Shown: positions 1 to 4,948 of the stretch, one piece after another
Layout of the letters: each line of letters starts with the position of its first letter
Numbering within the stretch: position 1 is the first letter of the stretch
Assembly: GCA_021804505.1 (NCBI GenBank)
Contig: JAJZHL010000040.1
Location: forward strand, 1 to 7,945
DNA: 7,945 nucleotides
From: Pseudomonadota bacterium
Lineage (GTDB): Bacteria; Pseudomonadota; Alphaproteobacteria; Rickettsiales; Rickettsiaceae
Reading direction: 5' to 3'
The notes under the pieces: model-generated
What the model was told of the DNA's origin: nothing
The model's database searches: none
Seen by the model: the letters and a program-made list of their open reading frames with translations, nothing else
Position numbers and translations under genes: made by a program

Positions 1-681
1 GAGAAAAAATCTGATAAAGTATTAATAAAACTAGAAGAGGTAGGTAGTGGTGCTACGCAGGAAATGAGTGCAGATGTGGTATTAGTTTCAGTTGGTCGCA
101 GAGCTCATACTGAGAATTTAGGGCTTGAGAAGCTAGGCATTCAGCTTGATAAACAAAATAGAATTACAGTGAATGAACAATTCCAGACCGCAATTCCAAA
201 TATTTATGCTGTAGGTGATGTAATAGCTGGCCCTATGCTTGCTCATAAAGCAGAAGAAGAGGCGGTAGCTGCAGTTGAGATTATGGCTGACAAGGCTGGG
301 CATGTGAATTATAACCTTATTCCAAGCGTAATTTATACTTGGCCGGAAGTAGCATCGGTTGGACTGACTGAAGAACAGCTCAAGGCAGCAAATATTAGTT
401 ATAAGGTGGGTAAATTCCCGTTTCTCGCTAATAGTAGAGCAAGAACTGTTGGGTTTACAGATGGTTTGGTAAAGATACTAGCAGACAGTAGTACGGATAA
501 AGTGCTTGGAGCCCATATTATAGATCCAGAGGCTGGCACTATTATTGCTGAGCTAGTAGCTTATATGGAATTTGGAGCATCTTCTAAAGATATAGCCAGA
601 ACTTGCCATTCCCACCCAACACTCAGCGAAGCTGTGAAGGAAGCCGCTTTAGCTGTCGAAGGTAAGGCGATAAATTTCTAG
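1..681 (+). CDS. lpd: Dihydrolipoamide dehydrogenase (E3), 3' part only
   Basis: This is the C-terminal 226 codons of the FAD- and NAD-dependent E3 subunit, which reoxidises dihydrolipoyl groups of 2-oxoacid dehydrogenase complexes in the cytoplasm. The frame is open from base 1, so the ATG at 64 is an internal methionine and not the start. Visible landmarks are the VSVGRR segment at the end of the NAD domain, the FAD-contacting YAVGDV (Asp at fragment residue 73), and [12 protein letters not shown]. The C-terminal dimerisation domain carries the [15 protein letters not shown] signature, with the catalytic His-Glu pair at residues 205 and 210. Full-length relatives have about 470 residues, so roughly the first half, including the redox-active disulfide, lies upstream of the window. 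The preserved part shows no frameshift or stop and looks functional. Family assignment is very secure. Which complex it serves cannot be told from here, since Rickettsiales often carry more than one lpd copy. Confidence 0.96.
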   Translation, partial: EKKSDKVLIKLEEVGSGATQEMSADVVLVSVGRRAHTENLGLEKLGIQLDKQNRITVNEQFQTAIPNIYAVGDVIAGPMLAHKAEEEAVAAVEIMADKAGHVNYNLIPSVIYTWPEVASVGLTEEQLKAANISYKVGKFPFLANSRARTVGFTDGLVKILADSSTDKVLGAHIIDPEAGTIIAELVAYMEFGASSKDIARTCHSHPTLSEAVKEAALAVEGKAINF

Positions 682-716
682 AACTAAGGTTTGTTGGTAA
701 ACAGATAAAAATGTTA

Positions 717-745
717 TTGATTGTCTAATTACATTAGTATATACT
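717..745 (+). promoter_or_regulatory. Probable vapBC promoter
   Basis: A -35 element TTGATT (717-722) and a -10 element TATACT (740-745) are separated by 17 bp. This is close to the sigma70 consensus and correctly placed for a leader of about 20 nt before vapB. The -10 box lies inside the palindrome at 733-762, so repressor binding there would block RNA polymerase. Similar boxes arise by chance in AT-rich DNA. The placement relative to the gene and palindrome is what gives the call weight. Confidence 0.6.
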
Positions 746-762
746 TATAAGTATATACTAAT
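733..762. promoter_or_regulatory. 30-bp perfect palindrome, probable VapBC operator
   Basis: The 30 bases read identically on both strands, centred between 747 and 748. The core is TATACT-TATA-AGTATA (740-755). The palindrome spans the -10 box and ends just before the ribosome binding site AAGGGG (763-768), which sits 5 nt ahead of the vapB ATG. VapB antitoxins, alone or with VapC, are known to bind palindromes in their own promoters and repress transcription, so an operator is the natural reading. It could also fold as a weak AT-only hairpin in RNA, but it has no GC stem or U-tract to act as a terminator for lpd. A near copy of the core occurs at 2940-2955. Confidence 0.65.
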
Positions 763-773
763 AAGGGGTATAT

Positions 774-1016
774 ATGCATAAAGGCAAAATATTTATGAAC
801 GGACAAAGTCAAGCAGTAAGGCTCCCCAAGGAATTCAGGTTTTCTGTAAATACTAAAGAGGTAAGTATAATACCTCTTGGTAACGGGGTGATATTACAAC
901 CATTGCTAAAAAGTTGGCAAGAAGTGTTCAGTCAGATTAAGCCAACTGGTGATTTTTTTCAGCAAGGAAGGGAAGATGCTCCTCCACAAACAAGAAAATG
1001 GGATATGTTTAAATGA
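774..1016 (+). CDS. vapB: VapB antitoxin (AbrB/SpoVT type)
   Basis: This 80-residue protein has the AbrB/SpoVT swapped-hairpin DNA-binding domain over roughly residues 1-45, shown by GKIFMNGQSQAVRLPKEF, the hallmark of VapB partners of PIN-domain toxins. The C-terminal half carries SWQEVFSQI and a tail ending KWDMFK, which in this family threads into the VapC active site and blocks it. The ATG at 774 is well placed 5 nt after AAGGGG. The stop codon overlaps the vapC start (ATGA, 1013-1016), which implies translational coupling and balanced antitoxin-toxin output. Autorepression is expected through the palindrome directly upstream. Length and motifs are complete, so the antitoxin is probably functional. 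Family assignment is secure. Naming beyond vapB would need comparison with other VapB groups. Confidence 0.9.
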   Translation: MHKGKIFMNGQSQAVRLPKEFRFSVNTKEVSIIPLGNGVILQPLLKSWQEVFSQIKPTGDFFQQGREDAPPQTRKWDMFK

Positions 1017-1414
1017 TATATATGCTAGATACCAATATCTGCATTTATGCAATAAATAACAAGCCACTTTCTTATTTACATAGACTGGAAACATTAGAAC
1101 AAACTCATACTCTAAGTATTTCTTCTATAGTGCTTGCTGAGCTTCAGTATGGGGTCTCTAACAGTAATTATTCAAAACAAAATCAAATTAATCTGGATAA
1201 TTTTCTGTCTAAACTTTCTATTATAGAATTTTCTGCAAAATGTGCTTTTTATTATGGAGAATTAGGAGCAAAACTTAAAAAAGCCGGAATAATAATAGGT
1301 AATAATGATTTATTTATAGCGAGTCATGCGCTGGCTGAGAATGCGATTTTAGTAACCAATAATATTAATGAGTTTAAAAGAATTCCGGAATTAACTGTTG
1401 AGAGTTGGGAGTAA
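1013..1414 (+). CDS. vapC: VapC toxin, PIN-domain ribonuclease
   Basis: This 133-residue PIN-domain endoribonuclease is the toxin of the pair. Relatives cleave tRNA or other structured RNA using Mg2+ held by acidic residues. The sequence shows MLDTNI near the N-terminus (Asp6), LAELQYG (Glu43), and GNNDLFIASHALAENAILVTNNINEF, with Asp99 in the NDxxIA motif. The fourth acidic position of many PIN domains reads Asn in VTNN, which is the normal form for the subgroup paired with this type of VapB. ATG at 1013 overlaps the vapB stop; an alternative in-frame ATG at 1022 would lose only three residues and is hard to rule out. The reading frame is intact and of usual length, so the toxin is likely active unless held by VapB. 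The RNA target cannot be read from the sequence. Confidence 0.92.
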   Translation: MIYMLDTNICIYAINNKPLSYLHRLETLEQTHTLSISSIVLAELQYGVSNSNYSKQNQINLDNFLSKLSIIEFSAKCAFYYGELGAKLKKAGIIIGNNDLFIASHALAENAILVTNNINEFKRIPELTVESWE

Positions 1415-1436
1415 TAAATCAAAGTGTATTATTATA

Positions 1437-1562
1437 TATAATGCAGAAGTAAGAGAAAAATGGGAAGAAAGTTTTCAGCTTATGGCTAAAAATAAAGATG
1501 GTTATCTTTTAGATTTAGATAGTATAGAGCATTTTGGGGATGAAGAAGAATGGAAATGGTAA
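1437..1562 (+). pseudogene. Remnant of a MazE/PemI-like antitoxin (C-terminal tail)
   Basis: Frame 3 encodes about 41 residues ending at TAA 1560-1562: YNAEVREKWEESF, then QLMAKNKDGYLLD, then HFGDEEEWKW. The pattern of a Trp-Glu-x-x-Phe helix, a short acidic linker and a terminal EEEWKW matches the toxin-binding tail of AbrB/MazE-type antitoxins that partner PemK/MazF. There is no DNA-binding domain in frame upstream and no good start codon. The frame stays open back into the 3' end of vapC in a different register, so the N-terminal part appears to be deleted. No MazF/PemK toxin follows. An internal ATG exists at QLMAK but would give only a stub. I read it as a decayed second toxin-antitoxin locus fused onto the vapBC end. 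The family call rests on motif appearance alone. Confidence 0.55.
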
Positions 1563-1574
1563 GCATTCCTAGCT

Positions 1575-1725
1575 ATCATGGCCAAAAATAGGATTGTATG
1601 CAATCTCTAATAGATGGCCACCTAGATCTGAGAAATATCAAATAAAGCCTCCCATTCAGTTTTTAACCTGGTTTAATAATTATAGCTCCTGCCTTTTTGC
1701 TTTTTCCAGAATCTCTAAAGAAATA
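1575..1725 (-). pseudogene. Decayed fragment of a VOC/glyoxalase gene
   Basis: This stretch aligns base by base with the 3' third of the intact minus-strand VOC gene (about 2983-3133). The best run is CTAGATCTGAGAAATATC, identical in both, and matches extend along most of 150 bp with a few single-base gaps. Read on the minus strand it gives recognisable pieces such as ILEKAK near the left end of the protein segment and GHLLEIAYNP near the right end. These correspond to ILEKAK and GHLWEVAYNP in the live copy. Stops and frameshifts break it, and the N-terminal two thirds are missing. It is therefore a dead partial copy, either from a local duplication or from a diverged paralogue. Together with the antitoxin remnant it accounts for most of the 390 bp between vapC and the glycosyltransferase. 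Confidence 0.8.
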
Positions 1726-1731
1726 TCTATA

Positions 1732-1760
1732 TTTACCTTTAAAAGACTTTTATATATTAT
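1732..1760 (+). promoter_or_regulatory. Possible glycosyltransferase promoter
   Basis: TTTACC (1732-1737) and TATTAT (1755-1760) are spaced by 17 bp. This would give a leader of about 40 nt ahead of the ATG at 1805, which has AAGGG at 1791-1795 as ribosome binding site. The boxes begin where similarity to the VOC gene fades. Matches of this quality are common by chance in such AT-rich sequence, so support is modest. Confidence 0.35.
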
Positions 1761-1804
1761 TACTAAAGCTATAGCAAAACAAAGAGATAAAAGGGTAAAA
1801 AATT

Positions 1805-2902
1805 ATGAAAAAGAATTTATTGAGTTATATCTACGGTATATTTATTCTGTTAGTGCCCTTTACTATTCTTTCTGCATCCTTAGGTGATAAGGCGAATAAC
1901 AAGCCAGTAGTTCATATCTTAATGCCAGCTTATAATGCAGATAGGTATGTTCAAGCGGCATTACAATCCGTAGCAGCCCAAGATTATCCTAACCTTAGAT
2001 TATTTATTTTAAATGATGCTGCTACAGATAAAACTGCTGCAGTCATTGAAGAGTATCTCGCCCTTAATCCTGCGCTGAAAGCTAAAGTGTATTTAGCATC
2101 GAACCAAAGTAATTTAGGGGTTACTATGTCGCGCACTAAATTACTTGAATGGTCAAAAAAAGTAAATCCTGCTGCCTATATTTGCTGGTTAGATACTGAT
2201 GATAAATATATAGATAGCCATGTGGTTGGGGCCATTATGGAACAAATGCAAAAAACTAAAGCAGATATTTGTTTATTTGATTTTGCTATAACTTACGAAG
2301 ATGAGAATCAAAAAAAGAATGCTCCTCAATTATTACAGGCAAATACTGATAATGCTAAAATCATAAACGAAATATTATCATCGCCTAACCAATCAGTTGC
2401 ACCTTTACAATTACCACAATTGTTAAGGTTTACTAGTTTAGGATGGACAAAGTGTTATGCTCCTACTATTACGCTCCCTAAACCTGCTAATCGTCCTTTT
2501 CAGGATTTTGTATATATGGCAGCTTTACTTGAGGCAAAAACAATTACAGCACTACCAGCGGAATATAAAGGAATTGAATATTTGCGCAGATCATCTTCTA
2601 TTTGCGGGCGACGTACGAATCGTACTTTTACTGAAGATATACCAATTCAACTGTTAAAGTTTTTTGATACGGTATTAGTACAAAGCAATAACAGTGAGAA
2701 TGAGCTTCAGAAAGTAACAATGGCACAAGAGTTTGTCTTGCGTAAATTAGATGATTATTCCAATTTGTTAAACAACCTTATTAAAGACAAAACTTTTCCA
2801 GATATTAATGATAAAACTAGGGTAATTTACCGCGATAAAATTATGTTTCTTGAAAAGTATACTAATGAAGCTATTCAGCTAATTAAGGATAAGCAGCGTT
2901 GA
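1805..2902 (+). CDS. Exported family 2 (GT-A) glycosyltransferase-like protein
   Basis: The 365 residues comprise an N-terminal export signal and a GT2-type nucleotide-sugar transferase domain. Residues 1-26 have a Lys-Lys start, a hydrophobic core (YGIFILLVPFTILSA) and a plausible signal peptidase site after LSA; uncleaved, it would act as a membrane anchor with the enzyme outside the cytoplasm. From about residue 35, HILMPAYNADRYVQAALQSV and ILNDAATDKT match the GT2 nucleotide-binding start, with Asp71 as the usual first aspartate. CWLDTDD (Asp130, Asp132, Asp133) is the DxD metal site, and FQDFVYM (Asp234) fits the catalytic-base position usually written ED. EYLRRSSSI matches the late acceptor-side motif. 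Residues 280-365 form a probable helical extension of no known function. AAGGG precedes the ATG by 9 nt. The sugar and acceptor are unknown. The odd point is export: activated sugars are normally not available outside the cytoplasm. No partner gene for envelope polysaccharide synthesis is adjacent. Confidence 0.82.
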   Translation: MKKNLLSYIYGIFILLVPFTILSASLGDKANNKPVVHILMPAYNADRYVQAALQSVAAQDYPNLRLFILNDAATDKTAAVIEEYLALNPALKAKVYLASNQSNLGVTMSRTKLLEWSKKVNPAAYICWLDTDDKYIDSHVVGAIMEQMQKTKADICLFDFAITYEDENQKKNAPQLLQANTDNAKIINEILSSPNQSVAPLQLPQLLRFTSLGWTKCYAPTITLPKPANRPFQDFVYMAALLEAKTITALPAEYKGIEYLRRSSSICGRRTNRTFTEDIPIQLLKFFDTVLVQSNNSENELQKVTMAQEFVLRKLDDYSNLLNNLIKDKTFPDINDKTRVIYRDKIMFLEKYTNEAIQLIKDKQR

Positions 2903-2939
2903 GTTAGAGAATTATTAGCAGATAATTACCAAGTTTATA

Positions 2940-2955
2940 TATACTAATAAGTATA
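2940..2955. repeat. Inverted repeat matching the vapBC operator core
   Basis: TATACT-AATA-AGTATA differs by one central base from the core of the vapBC palindrome at 740-755. It lies in the 67-bp gap between the ends of the convergent glycosyltransferase and VOC genes, 14 bp from the VOC stop codon, so it is not in a promoter position for either. It may be a stray VapB binding site, a remnant of another toxin-antitoxin promoter, or chance in AT-rich DNA. A second short repeat, AATTAT/ATAATT at 2910-2927, is close by. Neither has the GC stem and U-tract of a terminator. Confidence 0.4.
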
Positions 2956-2969
2956 GTCTTTATCATTAG

Positions 2970-3377
2970 CTATCCCTTTGGTCCTGGCCAAAAGAACGGA
3001 TTATAAGCAACTTCCCATAAATGACCATCTAGATCTGAGAAATATCCTGAAAAACCTCCCCAATCAGCTTTTTGTGCTGGTTTGATAATTACTGCTCCAG
3101 CTTTCTTGGCTTTCTCCAAAATCTTTATTACTTGTTGTTCGTTTTCCACATTATGGCACAGAGTAAATCCTCTAAAACCCTGACTAGAACTCTCCGCTAG
3201 TGCGTCTTTAGCTAGAAGATTCCACGGATATAGTGATAACCAAGTTCCATTGAGCTCAAAGAAGCTTATATTTCCTTCAAAATGCATTTTCGGCAAGCCA
3301 AGGCCATATTCATAGAACTTTGTAGCATTCTCTAAACTTTTTGTACCAAGGGTAATAATATTTATTCTTGGTTTCAT
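2970..3377 (-). CDS. VOC superfamily protein (glyoxalase-like)
   Basis: The protein is a vicinal-oxygen-chelate fold member of 135 residues when started at the ATG at 3377 (MKPRINIITLGT). The frame extends 14 codons further to a TTG at 3419, but the ATG is preferred because the first beta strand of the family begins right after it and AGG lies a few bases upstream. Two beta-alpha-beta-beta-beta modules are visible. The first holds ENATKFYEYGLGLP, FFELNGTWLSLYP; the second holds GFTLCHNVENEQQV, KAKKAGAVIIKPAQKADWGG and GYFSDLDGHLWEVAYNP. The Glu of HLWEVA is a usual metal ligand, while the first-strand ligand is not obvious. Family members include glyoxalase I, dioxygenases and antibiotic-binding proteins; this subfamily is widespread but has no settled reaction, so no substrate is proposed. 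Cytoplasmic. It converges with the glycosyltransferase gene, and a broken copy of its 3' part lies on the other side of that gene. Confidence 0.88.
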   Translation of the reverse strand: MKPRINIITLGTKSLENATKFYEYGLGLPKMHFEGNISFFELNGTWLSLYPWNLLAKDALAESSSQGFRGFTLCHNVENEQQVIKILEKAKKAGAVIIKPAQKADWGGFSGYFSDLDGHLWEVAYNPFFWPGPKG

Positions 3378-3419
3378 CTTAATACCTGCTTTAATTATCT
3401 GGTGAATAATAACTACCAA

Positions 3420-3448
3420 AGCTTATGAAAAAGTTTATTAAGTGTCAA
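3420..3448 (-). promoter_or_regulatory. Probable promoter of the VOC gene
   Basis: On the minus strand a consensus -35 TTGACA (3448 to 3443) is followed after 17 bp by TAAGCT (3425 to 3420), a weak -10. The predicted transcript would start near 3413 and carry a leader of about 36 nt to the ATG at 3377. The perfect -35 and sensible spacing support it; the poor -10 keeps confidence moderate. Confidence 0.4.
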
Positions 3449-3520
3449 ATATAAAAATATTTAGGCTTATGTATGCTATGTAATTGCCTTTTACCAATGC
3501 GAGGTAGGTTATTCGAGTAT

Positions 3521-3551
3521 ATGATAATTTCGTTTTACACGAAATTATCAT
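3521..3551. repeat. 13-bp inverted repeat abutting the TPR promoter
   Basis: ATGATAATTTCGT (3521-3533) and ACGAAATTATCAT (3539-3551) are perfect complements around a 5-base loop, TTTAC. The last base of the right arm is the first T of the consensus -35 box that follows, so the repeat sits just where an activator or repressor dimer would bind. As RNA it would be a stable hairpin, but no U-run follows, so a simple terminator on the plus strand is unlikely. On the minus strand there is also no clear U-run after it. No function is established; operator is an inference from position. Confidence 0.6.
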
Positions 3552-3578
3552 TGACAGTTGTAATTATACTGTTATAAT
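3551..3578 (+). promoter_or_regulatory. Consensus sigma70 promoter driving the TPR gene
   Basis: TTGACA (3551-3556) and TATAAT (3573-3578) both match the sigma70 consensus exactly, with a 16-bp spacer. The predicted start is near 3585, leaving a leader of about 190 nt before the TPR gene at 3773. A perfect 8-bp inverted repeat, TAATTATA-CTGT-TATAATTA (3561-3580), covers the spacer and -10 box and may be a repressor site. A second TATAAT at 3644-3649 with a weak TTACAA 17 bp upstream could be a secondary start. Confidence 0.75.
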
Positions 3579-3628
3579 TATCGTAAATATACGGATGCTA
3601 GTAACAAAAGAAATTTTTTATTACAATT

Positions 3629-3696
3629 GTTAATAAATTAATATATAATGCGCCCCGAATGAAATAATTGTAGGCAGAATATATTAATTTATTAAC
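3629..3696. repeat. 18-bp inverted repeat in the TPR leader
   Basis: Bases 3629-3646 and 3679-3696 are perfect reverse complements; the core of the left arm is TTAATAAATTAATATA. The 32-base loop contains GCGCCCC, the only GC-rich patch nearby, and a four-codon ATG frame (ATG CGC CCC GAA TGA, 3648-3662). A 12-codon frame (3595-3633) lies just before and overlaps the left arm, but neither has a convincing ribosome binding site. In RNA from the upstream promoter the arms would form a long AU-rich stem. A small palindromic mobile element or a leader structure are both possible. I recognise no known riboswitch. Confidence 0.55.
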
Positions 3697-3772
3697 GCTG
3701 CAAGCAAGAAAGTTATTAATTACAGTTAAAAGTTACCAATTTTAGTAATAATAAAAATAAAAGGAAAAGCCT

Positions 3773-4798
3773 ATGAGTAAAGAAATATCAAAGGGAAATC
3801 AGGCTCTTTTAAAAGGGAATGCTTTATTTAAAGAAGGTAAATATGAGGATGCAGCAGAATCTTATGTTAAAGCTGTTAAGTGCTATGAAGAAGCAACGGT
3901 AGCAAATGAGACACCAGAAAAGCTAAATGTTGCTGCTGCTAAAAATAATTTATCTGTTACGTATAATAAACTTGGTATTGACCAATTAAATAAAGAATAT
4001 ACTGATACAGCAATTAATTATTTTAAAAACGCAGTAGAAGCAAAAAGCGACTCATTTGAGGCAAATTATAATTTAGGTTTCGCATATAAAAAGGCTGGAA
4101 CTTACAATGATGCAATTGACTCATTCAAAAAAGCTAAAGGTATTAAGCAAGATGATTTTAGCACATTATATAATCTTGCTGAGTGTCAAAAAGCGGTCGA
4201 GAGTTATGATCAGGCAATTGAAACATTTAAGCAGAGCCTAAGTGTTACCACAGACGCTTCTAATCTCTTAACTGTTCACAGCAAAATAATTGAAACTGCA
4301 ATATTATCCAATAATGTACCTGCATTAAATTCAGCTGCTCAAGCAGCATTTGAATATGCTACTACTGACGAAAAATACCATGCAACAAACAAAGTTCAGC
4401 TGAATTATATCATGGTGCATTATGGTAAATTATGCTTAAGTGATAATACTAACGCAGCAGCCAAACTGAATGATATCGCTAATTTATATTGTAAAATAAA
4501 TCCAGAGACAACCTTATATACAGCACTAATAGACTTTATTTATAGTGATTATCATGCTGATCAGACTTCATCATTAGTTGAGAAAATAGTTAAAGCCGAG
4601 CATAAGTTGGGGCGTTTAGTAAAGAACGATAAAGAATTTGGAGTTTTTGAAGCTGTAAAAAACGCGGCAACTTTGTTTGCAGGGCAGAGTAATGATGCTA
4701 AATGTCAAGAATTATTAAATAAAATCGTTTTAATTGATGAGAGCCAAGGTGCAGTAACAAATCTTGGTAACACCCTAGAAGCATTTGTTAATTATTAA
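3773..4798 (+). CDS. Tetratricopeptide (TPR) repeat protein
   Basis: This 341-residue protein has TPR repeats in its first half and no signal peptide or membrane segment. Recognisable units are about residues 9-42 (LLKGNALFKEGKYEDAAESY), 56-92 (YNKLGIDQLNKEYTDTAINYF), 93-126 (NYNLGFAYKKAGTYNDAIDSF) and 127-160 (LYNLAECQKAVESYDQAIETF). The pattern of small and aromatic residues at the TPR consensus positions is clear. Residues 165-341 are helical and rich in Asn, Ala and Lys, probably degenerate helical repeats, without a domain I recognise. TPR arrays bind other proteins; in intracellular Rickettsiales they occur both as housekeeping scaffolds and as host-directed effectors, and the sequence does not decide between these. 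ATG at 3773 has AAGGA (3761-3765) 7 nt upstream. It has its own strong promoter, with several inverted repeats before the gene, and a hairpin after it, suggesting a separately regulated monocistronic unit. Confidence 0.88.
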   Translation: MSKEISKGNQALLKGNALFKEGKYEDAAESYVKAVKCYEEATVANETPEKLNVAAAKNNLSVTYNKLGIDQLNKEYTDTAINYFKNAVEAKSDSFEANYNLGFAYKKAGTYNDAIDSFKKAKGIKQDDFSTLYNLAECQKAVESYDQAIETFKQSLSVTTDASNLLTVHSKIIETAILSNNVPALNSAAQAAFEYATTDEKYHATNKVQLNYIMVHYGKLCLSDNTNAAAKLNDIANLYCKINPETTLYTALIDFIYSDYHADQTSSLVEKIVKAEHKLGRLVKNDKEFGVFEAVKNAATLFAGQSNDAKCQELLNKIVLIDESQGAVTNLGNTLEAFVNY

Positions 4799-4815
4799 AT
4801 CTTCTGCTTCCGTTA

Positions 4816-4867
4816 GTCAATTTACCCGTCGATTCGTTTTTCGAATCGAGGGGGTGTTTGGGTTGAC
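4816..4867 (+). terminator. Possible terminator or palindromic element after the TPR gene
   Basis: TCGATTCG (4829-4836) and CGAATCGA (4842-4849) form an 8-bp stem around a TTTTT loop. ACCC (4824-4827) can extend it by pairing with GGGT at 4852-4855, or alternatively with GGGT at 4860-4863. GTCA (4816-4819) and TGAC (4864-4867) can close an outer stem. This is the most GC-rich patch in the local intergenic DNA, 18 bp after the TPR stop. It lacks a clean U-tract downstream (only GTTTGGG, then TAGTTTT at 4874-4880), so intrinsic termination may be weak. The nested symmetry also fits a dispersed palindromic repeat. Confidence 0.5.
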
Positions 4868-4895
4868 GGCTAATAGTTTTCTGCAATTAGCTCCT

Positions 4896-4948
4896 ATACT
4901 AGTTTAATGTAGAAAAAATTTATTAACTATAATTTAGGGAACTAGTAT
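4896..4948 (+). promoter_or_regulatory. Leader inverted repeat covering the autotransporter start
   Basis: ATACTAGTT (4896-4904) is the perfect complement of AACTAGTAT (4940-4948). The right arm takes in the end of the ribosome binding site AGGGA (4936-4940) and the first two bases of the ATG at 4947. Transcripts entering from upstream could fold the start codon into a stem with a 35-base loop. A possible -10, TATACT (4895-4900), overlaps the left arm; a transcript begun there would lack that arm. No good -35 accompanies it. Confidence 0.35.

Noticed and set aside
906..1094. 62-codon minus-strand frame across the vapB-vapC junction
   Set aside because: It is antisense to two well-supported genes and has no start signal or family resemblance.
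1594..1887. 97-codon plus-strand frame beginning MYAISNRWPP
   Set aside because: It runs antisense through the VOC gene fragment and then out of frame into the glycosyltransferase start. It has no ribosome binding site or domain, so it is a by-product of the decayed copy.
2457..2657. 66-codon plus-strand frame inside the glycosyltransferase
   Set aside because: It is an out-of-frame reading of a region encoding conserved GT2 motifs in the main frame.
3378..3419. N-terminal extension of the VOC protein from a TTG at 3419
   Set aside because: The 14 extra residues precede the usual family start, and the ATG at 3377 sits directly before the first conserved strand.
4928..4933. TATAAT as the autotransporter -10 box
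   Set aside because: A start about 7 bp downstream would fall at the ribosome binding site and leave it out of the transcript. No -35 box is at the right distance.
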